A stretch of DNA of 64,000 bases from a bacterium (GTDB lineage Bacteria; Verrucomicrobiota; Verrucomicrobiia; Verrucomicrobiales; Akkermansiaceae), in NCBI GenBank assembly GCA_018222765.1, contig JAAEZT010000006.1, forward strand, positions 57,921 through 121,920, given 5' to 3'. The stretch's first letter is position 1; every line of letters starts with the position of its first letter. A model generated the notes under the pieces. It was not told the origin of the DNA. It saw only the letters and a list, made by a program, of their open reading frames with translations, and ran no database searches. A program made the position numbers and the translations under genes. Below, piece after piece: positions 31,581 to 40,795 of this stretch.

Positions 31581-32135
31581 ATGCTATCCTATATTATCAG
31601 CCTGATCGGACTCCTCCTCCTGAGTTGCATCGTCCAGCAATTCCTTCCTCCCATCGCCCCCTGGTATGGTGCCCGTGTTCTAGTCCTCCCTCTCGTCGTC
31701 CTTTGTGGTTCCGCCACTGTCTCCACCGCAGCCATGTTGATTCTCGCCTTTCTCGGTGGCTTTCTCTGGGACTCCCAACACATCATCCAACATCCAACCC
31801 TCGATCCCGCAGTCTTCGCACCCCCCTCCGACTCTCTGAAATTTGGCTACTCCATCATCCTCTACGCTTTCATGGGCTTCCTCATGCAGGGAATCCGCCC
31901 CATGTTTCAAGAGGGAAAATGGTATCTTTCAGCCGGCCTGACCGGAGTAGCTATTTTCCTCTATCTCTTTGCCGAACACCTCCTCCGCAGCTTTGTTCGC
32001 GGTTCCTTGGACTTCGACAACGGGATGATCAATCAGATTGGGATGACCTCGCTCTTCACCATGCTTGCCTCGCCTGTCGTCTTCTGGATGCTTTACCGTA
32101 TCGCGGATCTTTGCGGACACGAAATTAGCGACTAA
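31581..32135 (+). CDS. mreD: Rod-shape-determining protein MreD (putative)
   Basis: 184-residue protein with about five hydrophobic helices, located between mreC and mrdA where MreD is expected; sequence is poorly conserved in this family so the call rests on position, size and topology. Motif-like features: LPPIAPWYGARVLVLPLVVLCG near the N-terminus and GFLWDSQ in the first loop. Integral inner-membrane member of the elongasome. Confidence 0.85.
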   Translation: MLSYIISLIGLLLLSCIVQQFLPPIAPWYGARVLVLPLVVLCGSATVSTAAMLILAFLGGFLWDSQHIIQHPTLDPAVFAPPSDSLKFGYSIILYAFMGFLMQGIRPMFQEGKWYLSAGLTGVAIFLYLFAEHLLRSFVRGSLDFDNGMINQIGMTSLFTMLASPVVFWMLYRIADLCGHEISD

Positions 32136-32147
32136 ACTACTCTATTC

Positions 32148-34289
32148 ATGGAACCAAAATACCGCTTCCGGCTCTATCTCCTCACCGCTCTGGTGCTGGT
32201 GGGTTGCGGAACACTCTTGTCGCGGCTCTATGAATTTCAGATTCTCCAACGTTCCAACTTCGTAGCCAATATTCCGACTACCCACACGGTCACCGTCCGG
32301 GAACCCGGCGTCCGGGGAATTATCATCGACCGTCACGGCGTGGTCCTCGCAGAAAACCGAGGAAGTTACGAAGTCATATTCAATCTCGAGGACATCTACA
32401 AAAGCTGGCAGGAACAAAACGAAGACACCCCAACGGTGAAGGAAATCGTCAGCGGCCCCCAGGGCATGCCGACGCAGAAGGAATCCAAGGACATCGCCCG
32501 CATTGTCAACGAATGGGTCGTCCCCCGTCTCTCGGCATATGGACTGGGAGGAAAAAAATTCACCAGGGCAGTCAAGGTTCACTACGAAACCCACGGTGGC
32601 CTTGTCCCCTTCACTTACGAAACTGATCTCAACTACAGCCAGTTTGCCCAACTGGCCGCTCACAGCACCGATCTTTCCGGAGTTTCGGTGACCGTTCGTC
32701 CCCGTCGCACCTATCCATATGGAACGCTCGCCTGCCATCTCCTCGGTAAAGTCCGCCAGTGGGATAAGGAGGATATCCCTGCGGAATTCTCCGGTCGTCG
32801 CATGCACTACCAAGGTGACGAACGGGGCATTGAAGGAATCGAACTCACCATGAACGAAGCGTTGCAAGGCGAAGGTGGCGTCCGCGTCTTGGTGAGGAAT
32901 GAAAAAAACAAAGTCATCGCTCTCGAGGATTACACCCCACCGCGTGAAGGCGCCGAAGTTCAACTCACCATCGATTCTCGAATTCAATACCTCGTCGAAA
33001 ACATCCTCCGGCGAGTGGGTCGTGGCGCCGTCGTTGTCATGGATCCAAACACGGGTGAAGTTCTCGCCATGGCCTCCGTGCCGAACTTCGATCCAAATGA
33101 TTTCGTTCCGAGCATCACTCAGGAAAAATTTGATCGCTATAACAAGAACCCCGCCGCTCCATTCTTGAATCGCAGTATCGCCGGTTTCATGTCGGGCTCG
33201 ACGGCAAAACTTCCCACCGCGATTGCCGGGGGGCTTCACGGATCAATTAAGCACTACCACAAATGTATCGGCTTCTGCCAGTATGGCAAATCCGAGCGCA
33301 GCCGAATCCGATGCTGGAAGACCTACGGGCACGGAAGCCTAGGAATGAGTGAAGCCATCCAGCGATCCTGCAACCCCTACTTTATGACTCTGGCTGGCAG
33401 CCTCAAATCAAAGGTCATGGTCGATACCTTCAACCTCCTCAATCTTGGTCGGCCTACCGGCATCAGGCTACCCGAGGAGCAGGCCGGCATTGTCCTTGGC
33501 AGCAAACAATGGAGAAGAGAAATTCGCCCGGGCGCCACTCTCACTCCCGCCGACCTCGCACAAATGTCCATTGGACAAAGTGACTCCCTCGCCACGCCTC
33601 TGCAGATTTGCGGAATCACCGCCACCATCGCAAACGGCGGGAAATACTACCAACCCCGCATCATCAGACAGGTCGTCGGTAACGACCCTTCAGGAGAACA
33701 CCATGTCATTCTTGAAGACAAAGCCCAAGTGAAAGTCGACCTCATCAAAGAAGGCATGGAAAAGGAACAGATCGAGATCATCCGGCAGGGGATGTGGTTG
33801 GCCGCCAACAAGCTCGGTGGAACCGCCCGATCCGCGGCTCTTAAGAATGTCGAAATTGGAGCCAAGACCGGCACCGCCCAAGTCAGTAAAACCAACCTTA
33901 AAAACTCTCATAACGCCTGGACAACTTCCTTTGCACCCTTTGAATCTCCCCGCTACGCTGTCACAGTTATGGTGAGCAATGGCAAGAGCGGCGGACTCGT
34001 TGCGGGTGCCCTCACCCACCTCATCTACCGTAGCCTCTTCGCCATGGAGGCCGGGCTGGATCCCCGACTCACCAAAATGGGTGTTTACGCCGGTCACTTC
34101 GAACCCATCGAAAAGATCGAACTACCCGAAGGCGAACTCGTCACTCTCGATATTGCCGATGCCGGTGAAACCGGCAACGAAGTTGGCGACGAACTCTTCC
34201 AGGAAGGACAACCCGTTCTAGTGAAACCAAAAACAATCCCTCTCCCATCATTTACGCCCCAACCGGATGAGCCGGATGGCGGACAATAA
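32148..34289 (+). CDS. mrdA: Penicillin-binding protein 2 (elongasome transpeptidase)
   Basis: Class B PBP cross-linking peptidoglycan during elongation. 713 residues: one N-terminal membrane helix (YLLTALVLVGCGTLLSRLYEF), pedestal domain with VRGIIIDRHGVVLAEN, and the transpeptidase domain with SxxK at Ser351-Lys354 (GSTAK), SxN at Ser407-Asn409 (SCN) and KTG at 573-575. The residue before GST is Ser rather than the usual Pro. The C-terminus has an extra acidic/Pro-rich tail (about residues 675-713) beyond the usual end. rodA, its SEDS partner, does not follow; rng does. Confidence 0.95.
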   Translation: MEPKYRFRLYLLTALVLVGCGTLLSRLYEFQILQRSNFVANIPTTHTVTVREPGVRGIIIDRHGVVLAENRGSYEVIFNLEDIYKSWQEQNEDTPTVKEIVSGPQGMPTQKESKDIARIVNEWVVPRLSAYGLGGKKFTRAVKVHYETHGGLVPFTYETDLNYSQFAQLAAHSTDLSGVSVTVRPRRTYPYGTLACHLLGKVRQWDKEDIPAEFSGRRMHYQGDERGIEGIELTMNEALQGEGGVRVLVRNEKNKVIALEDYTPPREGAEVQLTIDSRIQYLVENILRRVGRGAVVVMDPNTGEVLAMASVPNFDPNDFVPSITQEKFDRYNKNPAAPFLNRSIAGFMSGSTAKLPTAIAGGLHGSIKHYHKCIGFCQYGKSERSRIRCWKTYGHGSLGMSEAIQRSCNPYFMTLAGSLKSKVMVDTFNLLNLGRPTGIRLPEEQAGIVLGSKQWRREIRPGATLTPADLAQMSIGQSDSLATPLQICGITATIANGGKYYQPRIIRQVVGNDPSGEHHVILEDKAQVKVDLIKEGMEKEQIEIIRQGMWLAANKLGGTARSAALKNVEIGAKTGTAQVSKTNLKNSHNAWTTSFAPFESPRYAVTVMVSNGKSGGLVAGALTHLIYRSLFAMEAGLDPRLTKMGVYAGHFEPIEKIELPEGELVTLDIADAGETGNEVGDELFQEGQPVLVKPKTIPLPSFTPQPDEPDGGQ

Positions 34290-34317
34290 CCCTCTAACAA
34301 TCTAACGAAATAATCAT

Positions 34318-35910
34318 ATGATCAAACGCATCAAAAACGCCCTCGGACTCGGAAACCCCGACCCCCGTGAAGGCGTCACAATAGTAATTAACGCTGAAAC
34401 CCTCGAGCGCCGCGTGGCCCTCCTCGAGGACGGCGTCCTCGAAGAATACTCGGTCGAACGAGACGGCGACGACAATATCGTCGGCGGCATCTTCAAAGGC
34501 CGCGTCAAAAACATCGAGCAGGGTCTCAAGGCCATGTTCGTTGACATTGGACTGGAAAAAAACGCCTTCCTCCACTTTTGGGACGCTATTCCGGCGGCCC
34601 TAGATGGTGGTATTGAAGAAGTCCGACGCAATGGGAAACCAGCCAAGAAAGCAAAGAAGATCTCTTCCAAGGACATCCCCAGCATTTACCCCGTAGGATC
34701 CGAAATCATGATTCAGGTCTCCAAGGGAGCCATCGGAAACAAAGGTCCTCGTGTTACCACCAACGTGTCACTCGCCGGACGCTACCTCGTCCTGATGCCC
34801 TACTCCGAACAATTCGGAATCTCACGCCGAATTGACGATCCCAAGGAGCGCCAACGCCTTCGTAAAATCATGCAGCGTCTCAGCGTGCCCGACGGAATGG
34901 GCATCATCATGCGCACCGTGGCTACCGGCACCCGCGCCCGGCATTTCGTCCGTGATCTCGCCATGCTTCTCGAACAGTGGCAGTCAGTCGAAGACAACCG
35001 CGATTCAGGCCCTGCGCCGATTGCTTGCTTCCGCGAACCGAACCTGATTGAAGGAACCGCCCAAGAGTTTCTCACTGACGAGGTCGACAAAATCGTGTGC
35101 GATGACGAAAAAACCACCGAGCTAGTTCAGGAAATCGCAGGTAAAATTTCCCGCCGTGCGAAGCGAAAAATCCACCACATCTCATCAAAGCAAACGATCT
35201 TCGAGCGCTTCGGAATTCAAAAACAAATTGACGAAGCCTTCATGCGCGAAGTCTGGCTCCCTTGTGGCGGCTACATCGTCATCGACGAAACCGAGGCCCT
35301 CATTTCAGTGGACGTGAACACCGGTCGTAACCGCGGCTCCAAGGATGTCGACAAGATGCTCCTACAAACAAATATCGAGGCCGCCGAAGAAGTCGCCCGC
35401 CAACTCCGACTCCGCAACATCGGTGGTCTGGTCGTAGTCGACTTCATCGATATGCGCCACCGCCGCGACCAGCAGGCTGTCTATCGGGCCATGAAGGAAC
35501 GCCTCAAGCGCGACAAGGCCAAGACCCAGGTTCTACAAATCTCGTCAGTTGGCTTGATGGAAATGACCCGTCAGCGCCTCAATGCAAGCCTCCTGGATTC
35601 CACCCTCGAACCTTGCCCATACTGCCAGGGACGAGGCCGCATCAAGACCACAATGAGTATGAGCATCGAGATTCAGCGCCGCCTCAATACCGTGATCCAA
35701 CGCCAGGCGGAGACCAATGAATCAGGAGATTTGATTGTTTTGGTAAATTCCGACGTTTTGAATCGCTTTAAGTCTGAAGACTCGAAAATTCTCATGGAAC
35801 TTGAACGCTCTCATTCCGGGCGTCTCATCTTCCGGAGCGACCCGAATCTTCACCGCGAGCGCTTTAGCATCATCGATGCCAGTTCCGAAAAAGCGATCGT
35901 GCAAGTTTAA
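34318..35910 (+). CDS. rng: Ribonuclease G/E family endoribonuclease
   Basis: Single-strand endoribonuclease involved in rRNA maturation and mRNA decay. 530 residues with an S1-like RNA-binding domain (GGIFKGRVKNIEQGLKAMFVDIGLEKNAFL), the DNase I-like catalytic part with metal-binding Asp in SVDVNTGRNRG and VVVDFIDM, and the zinc-link CPYCQGRG. It lacks the long acidic-basic scaffold tail of RNase E, so it is RNase G-like. A charged insertion (about residues 95-118) splits the S1 domain. The mre-rng linkage is also found in E. coli (mreBCD-maf-rng). Confidence 0.95.
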   Translation: MIKRIKNALGLGNPDPREGVTIVINAETLERRVALLEDGVLEEYSVERDGDDNIVGGIFKGRVKNIEQGLKAMFVDIGLEKNAFLHFWDAIPAALDGGIEEVRRNGKPAKKAKKISSKDIPSIYPVGSEIMIQVSKGAIGNKGPRVTTNVSLAGRYLVLMPYSEQFGISRRIDDPKERQRLRKIMQRLSVPDGMGIIMRTVATGTRARHFVRDLAMLLEQWQSVEDNRDSGPAPIACFREPNLIEGTAQEFLTDEVDKIVCDDEKTTELVQEIAGKISRRAKRKIHHISSKQTIFERFGIQKQIDEAFMREVWLPCGGYIVIDETEALISVDVNTGRNRGSKDVDKMLLQTNIEAAEEVARQLRLRNIGGLVVVDFIDMRHRRDQQAVYRAMKERLKRDKAKTQVLQISSVGLMEMTRQRLNASLLDSTLEPCPYCQGRGRIKTTMSMSIEIQRRLNTVIQRQAETNESGDLIVLVNSDVLNRFKSEDSKILMELERSHSGRLIFRSDPNLHRERFSIIDASSEKAIVQV

Positions 35911-35929
35911 CCTCTTGGCATTTCTCTAG

Positions 35930-36895
35930 ATGATCACCTCAATGACACGCGGCCTCTTCACGGTCATTGGGGTGCTCTTGTTGTCCAACTGCCGTCTATC
36001 CCCCATTGTGTCCGCCGAGGTGCGCCTCGAAAACAAGCATCTTCATTCCTTCGATGGAGATCGCCTTCCTTATACCACCTGGATACCCAAGACCGCCCCC
36101 GATCAAATCATTATCGGCGTTCATGGAATCAGCGGTGCTGCTTCGGACTACAAACCATTGGGAGATCACCTGCTCGCGAATCTTCCCGGAACAGCGATCT
36201 ACGCTCCCGAAACCCGCGGCCAAGGCAACGACCCGATCAAGGAACGACGGGGGCATATTGGCGACCGCCGGGAATGGTTCCGGGATCTGACGACCTTCAC
36301 CAGATTAATCCGAAAGAAGCATCCGAGGGCCCGTATCGTTTGGTGCGGCGAAAGCATGGGTTCGCTCATCGTAATGCACACCTACGCATACGCTGCCGAC
36401 CGCAGTGGTCTCTGCGACGCCATGATCCTTTCTTCCCCGATTGTTGACATCAGAGGGGACTTTCCAAAGTGGAAGGAGCATCTTGTAAATGGAGCTGCTG
36501 CGCTTCTTCCAAAAGCCCGGGTCTCTCTCGAAGCCCTCGCTGGCAAGTCAGACGTCAAGGTTACCAAAAACACCATTCATTCTGAACAAGCTCAAAAAAA
36601 TCCCTACCACATCGAACGCCATACCTTGCGCCTGCTCACGACTCTCGGCGACATGATCAGAGGGATGAAAATGGCCTCCCAGAGCCTCAACATTCCCCTC
36701 TACGTTCTCTATGGGGGAAAAGACGTCTTCTCCGACCCCAAGGACGTGAAAATCTTCATGGAAAACCTCCCCGCAACCACGAAGTCCGAACAGAGCTTCT
36801 ACCCTGAAAGTTTCCATCTTCTGTTCCACGACCACCAAAGTGACAAGGTCGTTGCAGACATCGAGAAATGGCTCCGCAAACTCCCCGCACACTAG
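35930..36895 (+). CDS. Secreted alpha/beta hydrolase (monoacylglycerol lipase/lysophospholipase-like)
   Basis: 321-residue alpha/beta hydrolase. The N-terminus is a membrane/signal segment (GLFTVIGVLLLSNC), with a Cys at 21 that resembles a lipobox (LLSNC) though Asn before Cys is atypical. The fold motifs are HGISG (oxyanion region, about 65), nucleophile elbow GESMGS with Ser142, an Asp in YGGKDVFSDP and a His in PESFHLLFHD; the serine-aminopeptidase S33/Hydrolase_4 pattern. It begins 19 bases after rng and may share its transcript. Substrate unknown; a lipid ester is the family expectation. ATG 35942 is an alternative start. Confidence 0.82.
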   Translation: MITSMTRGLFTVIGVLLLSNCRLSPIVSAEVRLENKHLHSFDGDRLPYTTWIPKTAPDQIIIGVHGISGAASDYKPLGDHLLANLPGTAIYAPETRGQGNDPIKERRGHIGDRREWFRDLTTFTRLIRKKHPRARIVWCGESMGSLIVMHTYAYAADRSGLCDAMILSSPIVDIRGDFPKWKEHLVNGAAALLPKARVSLEALAGKSDVKVTKNTIHSEQAQKNPYHIERHTLRLLTTLGDMIRGMKMASQSLNIPLYVLYGGKDVFSDPKDVKIFMENLPATTKSEQSFYPESFHLLFHDHQSDKVVADIEKWLRKLPAH

Positions 36896-36960
36896 ATTTT
36901 CCTCATTGCCTCTCTACTTTCCCTACGCCATCGTTTACTCATCCCTACCAACTACGATCC

Positions 36961-37260
36961 TTGAAATTCCACCTTCTCCTCAGCCTGCCGCTCGCCTTTC
37001 TGACTGCGTGTTCAGATCTCGATCCCAAGGAAAAAGACAAACCCAAGGCCAAAAATACCAGCCAGGTCGCTCCAGAGCCGCCTCTTCCCGAGCAGGCTAG
37101 TGATGGAATCGATTTCTCGGACCCTGATACTTCAGGAGCCCTCCTTACCGACGATAAAAAGAAAACCGTCACTGGGCCTGCACCGACATCCAAACCAATC
37201 GAGGGAGACAACGTGATCAACGTCACTCCTCCCCCTACGCCTTCTCTCCCGGACGAATAG
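36961..37260 (+). CDS. Small putative lipoprotein
   Basis: 99-residue frame best started at TTG 36961, which gives a compact lipoprotein signal: LKFHLLLSLPLAFLTAC with lipobox LTAC. An in-frame ATG at 36868 would overlap the previous gene by 28 bases and bury the signal inside, so it is disfavoured. After the Cys the mature part is short, polar and Lys/Pro-rich with no fold motif (KEKDKPKAKNT; PPPTPSLPDE), suggesting a disordered envelope lipoprotein. It sits between the hydrolase and the rRNA methyltransferase. Confidence 0.6.
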   Translation: MKFHLLLSLPLAFLTACSDLDPKEKDKPKAKNTSQVAPEPPLPEQASDGIDFSDPDTSGALLTDDKKKTVTGPAPTSKPIEGDNVINVTPPPTPSLPDE

Positions 37261-37281
37261 AAATCTCTTTTCTTCCCTCAA

Positions 37282-38502
37282 ATGTCAGAGCGACCACGTA
37301 AATTCAAAGCCGAACCCTATGAGTGGCATGAGATCATCGAGGTCGAGGTGGTCGGCTTGTCCAATCTCGGCGCCGGAATTGCCAAACCTAACGACTGGGT
37401 CGTCTTCATTCCCTTCGCGCTCCCCGGAGAAAGGGTCCGCGCCAAAATCTGGCGTAATGAGGCAAATTGCTCTCATGCCGATCTCGTAGAGATTCTCACC
37501 CCCTCGCCTGATCGCATTGAAGCCCACTGCCAACATTTTGGCGTATGCGGTGGCTGCCAATACCAAAACCTTCCCTACGAAAAACAACTCGAATGGAAGA
37601 CCCGCCAGGTCGCAGAGCTTCTCGTTCACATGGTCGGAATCGAAACACCGGTGCAAGCAGCTATTCCCTCTCCCAGGCAATGGGCCTACCGCTCCAAAAT
37701 CACGCCCCACTTTCAAAAACCCCAGCCTAAGAAGCCCATCCCGATCGGCTTTCTGGAACACAATCGTCGCCACCGTCTCGTCGACATCTATCACTGCCCC
37801 ATTGCCATGGATGAGATCAACGCTGATCTCCAACGAGCGAGAGACGAGGTTAAGAAAAACGCCTCTTCATACAAAAAAGGATCCACCCTTCTCCTCCGGG
37901 CTACTGGCGGAAAGGTCGAAACCAATCACCGTAATCCGGTTTCAGAAAAGGTGGGTGATCTCACTTTCAATTTCCTCGCCGGGGACTTCTTCCAAAACAA
38001 TCCCTTCATCCTCAAATCCTTCACCGGTTATGCTGCCGAACAGGCCAAAGGACCGGATCAAAAGTATCTCCTCGATGCCTATTGCGGCTCAGGCCTTTTC
38101 GCCCTGACTCTCGCCAAAAACTTCGAAGAAGTCATCGGAATCGAAGTATCCGAATCATCCGCCGATTGGGCCCGGAGAAACGCCCTTACCAACGGGATCG
38201 AGAATGCACAGTTCATTGCCGCCTCCGCCGAGCACCTTTTCGCAGACATTCAGTTTCCACCGGGCAACACCTCGGTCCTCATCGATCCTCCCCGCAAAGG
38301 CTGCAGCGAAGACTTCCTTCAGCAGCTCTTTAATTTCGGCCCAAGCCGCGTAGTCTATGTTTCGTGTAATCCGGCCACGCAAATGAGGGATCTGAAATCC
38401 TTCCTCGCACAAGGGTATCAACTCGAAGAGATTCAACCCTTTGATCTCTTCCCGCAGACCCGCCACCTCGAGTGCGTCATCACGCTTTCGAAGAAAAGCT
38501 AG
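37282..38502 (+). CDS. rlmD: 23S rRNA (uracil-5-)-methyltransferase, RlmD/RumA type
   Basis: SAM-dependent m5U methyltransferase of the TrmA/RumA family. 406 residues: N-terminal TRAM domain (VVGLSNLGAGIA), an iron-sulfur cluster site (Cys in AHCQHFGVCGGCQY), SAM-binding LLDAYCGSGLFAL, the DPPRKGC motif with the family Asp-Pro, and the catalytic Cys in VYVSCNPATQMRDL. The target (U1939 or U747 of 23S rRNA) cannot be settled by eye. Its stop overlaps the convergent aldehyde-dehydrogenase stop by 4 bases (CTAG). Confidence 0.93.
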   Translation: MSERPRKFKAEPYEWHEIIEVEVVGLSNLGAGIAKPNDWVVFIPFALPGERVRAKIWRNEANCSHADLVEILTPSPDRIEAHCQHFGVCGGCQYQNLPYEKQLEWKTRQVAELLVHMVGIETPVQAAIPSPRQWAYRSKITPHFQKPQPKKPIPIGFLEHNRRHRLVDIYHCPIAMDEINADLQRARDEVKKNASSYKKGSTLLLRATGGKVETNHRNPVSEKVGDLTFNFLAGDFFQNNPFILKSFTGYAAEQAKGPDQKYLLDAYCGSGLFALTLAKNFEEVIGIEVSESSADWARRNALTNGIENAQFIAASAEHLFADIQFPPGNTSVLIDPPRKGCSEDFLQQLFNFGPSRVVYVSCNPATQMRDLKSFLAQGYQLEEIQPFDLFPQTRHLECVITLSKKS

Positions 38503-39335
38503 ACGCCAACGGGATGCCAGGTCGTCTTCACTTCCTGAAAATCGGTGATGAGATAGGGATCCTCTTTCAGTGATTTATTCGGGTGCACCGAAACACGTTT
38601 CAAATTCTCGGCCGCCTCTAATTCGAGGGCCCGTGTTTCGTCAGAATCACTGGAACAAAGCATGAGAGCATTCACATCCATATGCTTGGCAAACTCCAGT
38701 CCCAACTCATCCCTCTCTCCGGTCAGAATATTCACCACACCCGCCGGAACATCCGAGGTTGCGAGAACTTCCGAAAAGGAAATTGCCGTCGTGGCATCTT
38801 GAGGAGACAGCACCACGGCGCAGTTCCCACCCACGATCACTGGAGCAAGAGTCGACACCAACTCAGAGAGACTTCCCCGACCCGGGGCAATAATCCCCAC
38901 TACGCCATTTGGCTGAGGAGCCGAGAAATTGAAATGCGAAGACGCCACCGGATTTACCGACGAAAAGACAGCCTGATATTTGTCGCTCCATCCCGCATAA
39001 TATACCAGAAGATCGATGGCCTGCGCCAAATCCTTACGTGCTTTGTTCTCACGGAGGCCGTGAGACACTAACTCGGAAACGAATTGCTCTCCCCGTCCAT
39101 CGAGGATCTCAGCAATCCGATAAATAATCTGCCCTCGCAGATAGGCCGTTGCCTTGGCCCAACCAGCGCTTGCCTTACGAGCCGCCACCACGGCTTCCCG
39201 AAAGTCCTTGCGACTCGCCTGAGACATATTCGCCAACAAGGCGCCATCCTTTCCGCGAACCTCAATCACGCGGCCCGATTCGGTTCGGGGAAATTTCCCT
39301 CCAATGAAGAGTTTGTAGGTTTTCTTAATGGTCAT
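38499..39335 (-). CDS. Truncated, Cys-less aldehyde dehydrogenase homolog (ALDH16 second-domain-like)
   Basis: 278 residues from ATG 39335 (MTIKKTYKLFIGG, matching the ALDH N-terminus; the frame opens upstream to 39473 without homology). It has the NAD-binding half of ALDH: GVVGIIAPGRG in place of IPWNFP, VIVGGNCAVVLSPQDATT, VPAGVVNILTG. It ends before the catalytic domain, so the active-site Cys and the LELGGK motif are absent. It follows the full-length ALDH by 10 bases. Known ALDH16 proteins carry a catalytic domain plus a truncated second domain lacking Cys; this pair looks like a split version (inference). Likely an inactive partner or structural subunit. Confidence 0.85.
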   Translation of the reverse strand: MTIKKTYKLFIGGKFPRTESGRVIEVRGKDGALLANMSQASRKDFREAVVAARKASAGWAKATAYLRGQIIYRIAEILDGRGEQFVSELVSHGLRENKARKDLAQAIDLLVYYAGWSDKYQAVFSSVNPVASSHFNFSAPQPNGVVGIIAPGRGSLSELVSTLAPVIVGGNCAVVLSPQDATTAISFSEVLATSDVPAGVVNILTGERDELGLEFAKHMDVNALMLCSSDSDETRALELEAAENLKRVSVHPNKSLKEDPYLITDFQEVKTTWHPVGV

Positions 39336-39345
39336 GACGAATTTG

Positions 39346-40791
39346 TTAGAGATTAAGATAAGCAGACAGTCCGTGAAGTCCTCCCTCACGTCCAATTCCG
39401 CTTTCCTTGTATCCGCCAAAAGGTGAGGTCGGATCAAATTTGTTATAAGTATTAGCCCAGACAACGCCGGCATTAAGCGACGTCGTCATTTTGAAAATCT
39501 TGGATCCTTTATCGGTCCAAACTCCACCGCTTAATCCATAAGGCGTGTTATTCGCTTTCTCAATGGCTTCCTGGGGCGTCCGGAAAGTTTGAATCGCGAG
39601 TACCGGACCGAAGATTTCCTCCTGCACGATACGATGACTCTGCGCGCAGTCCGTAAAGAGCGTTGGCTTGAACCAATTCCCTTTCCGTGGCAAGCGACCT
39701 TCAGGCTGCCAGATACAGGCTCCTTCTTTTTCGCCGGCGTTCACCAAGGCCTTGATTCGCGCAAGCTGCTCGGCCGAATTAATCGCACCGATGTCAGTAT
39801 TCTTATCCAGCGGATCGCCAACTTTGAGGGTCCCGATTCGCTTCTTCAGCTTGCGAATCACTTTATCGGCAATGCTCTCCTGGACGAACAGACGTGAACC
39901 AGCACAACAGACGTGGCCTTGATTAAAAAAGATCCCATTGATGATCCCCTCAACCGCCTCATTGATTGGCGCATCTTCGAAGATAATGTTGGCCGCCTTT
40001 CCACCCAACTCGAGGGTATATCGTTTGTCCGTCCCCGCGACCGTCCGACGGATCGACTTTCCAACAGCAGTCGAACCAGTAAACGCAACCTTATCGATAT
40101 CAGAGTGTTCCACCAAGGCTTGTCCCGTTTCACCGTCTCCGGTGATAATGTTTACCACTCCTGCTGGAAGTTCGGCATCTTCCAGCAACTCGGCCAATTT
40201 CAGCGCGGTGAGCGGCGTGGTCTCAGCGGGCTTCAACACCACCGTGTTGCCACAAGCCAGGGCCGGAGCGATTTTCCAGGCCGCCATCAAGAGGGGGAAA
40301 TTCCAGGGAATGACCTGCCCCACCACACCCAGCGGCTTCGGTTTCTTTCCCGGAAAGGCGTATTCCAATTTATCCGCCCATCCGGCGTGATAGAAAAAGT
40401 GTGCCGCGGCCAAAGGAACATCAATATCGCGACTCTCGCGAATTGGCTTTCCTCCATCCATTGATTCGATGACGGCAAACTCCCGGGCTCGTTCCTGCAA
40501 AAGGCGAGCGATCCGAAAGAGATACTTCCCACGCTCCGCCCCGGAGATCGATGACCATTCTCCGTCGTAGGCTTTGCGGGCGGCCTTCACCGCCTGATTG
40601 ACTTCTTTTTTCCCCGCCGATGAAACTTCGGCAATCACCTTGCCAGTCGCGGGATTGATGGTGTCGAACTTCGAAGCTGCCTTGACCCACTTCCCGCCGA
40701 TGAAAAGATCGTAACTCTTCTTCAGGGAAATGTGATCGGATGACTCGGGTGCCGGGGCGTAGTCGCCACTTGTAAAATCGTGAGGATTCAT
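39346..40791 (-). CDS. Aldehyde dehydrogenase (catalytically complete)
   Basis: 481 residues from ATG 40791, which leaves 4 bases after the deoC stop; an in-frame ATG at 40818 would overlap deoC by 23. Complete ALDH motifs: IPWNFPLLMAAWKIAPAL, the NAD site FTGSTAVGK, catalytic Glu in LELGGK, active-site Cys in NQGHVCCAGSRL, and EEIFGPVL near the C-terminus. Placed between deoC and the Cys-less homolog, it probably oxidises acetaldehyde or another aldehyde released by deoxyribose-5-phosphate cleavage. This is an inference from context; the family oxidises many aldehydes with NAD. Confidence 0.94.
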   Translation of the reverse strand: MNPHDFTSGDYAPAPESSDHISLKKSYDLFIGGKWVKAASKFDTINPATGKVIAEVSSAGKKEVNQAVKAARKAYDGEWSSISGAERGKYLFRIARLLQERAREFAVIESMDGGKPIRESRDIDVPLAAAHFFYHAGWADKLEYAFPGKKPKPLGVVGQVIPWNFPLLMAAWKIAPALACGNTVVLKPAETTPLTALKLAELLEDAELPAGVVNIITGDGETGQALVEHSDIDKVAFTGSTAVGKSIRRTVAGTDKRYTLELGGKAANIIFEDAPINEAVEGIINGIFFNQGHVCCAGSRLFVQESIADKVIRKLKKRIGTLKVGDPLDKNTDIGAINSAEQLARIKALVNAGEKEGACIWQPEGRLPRKGNWFKPTLFTDCAQSHRIVQEEIFGPVLAIQTFRTPQEAIEKANNTPYGLSGGVWTDKGSKIFKMTTSLNAGVVWANTYNKFDPTSPFGGYKESGIGREGGLHGLSAYLNL

Positions 40792-40795
40792 GATC

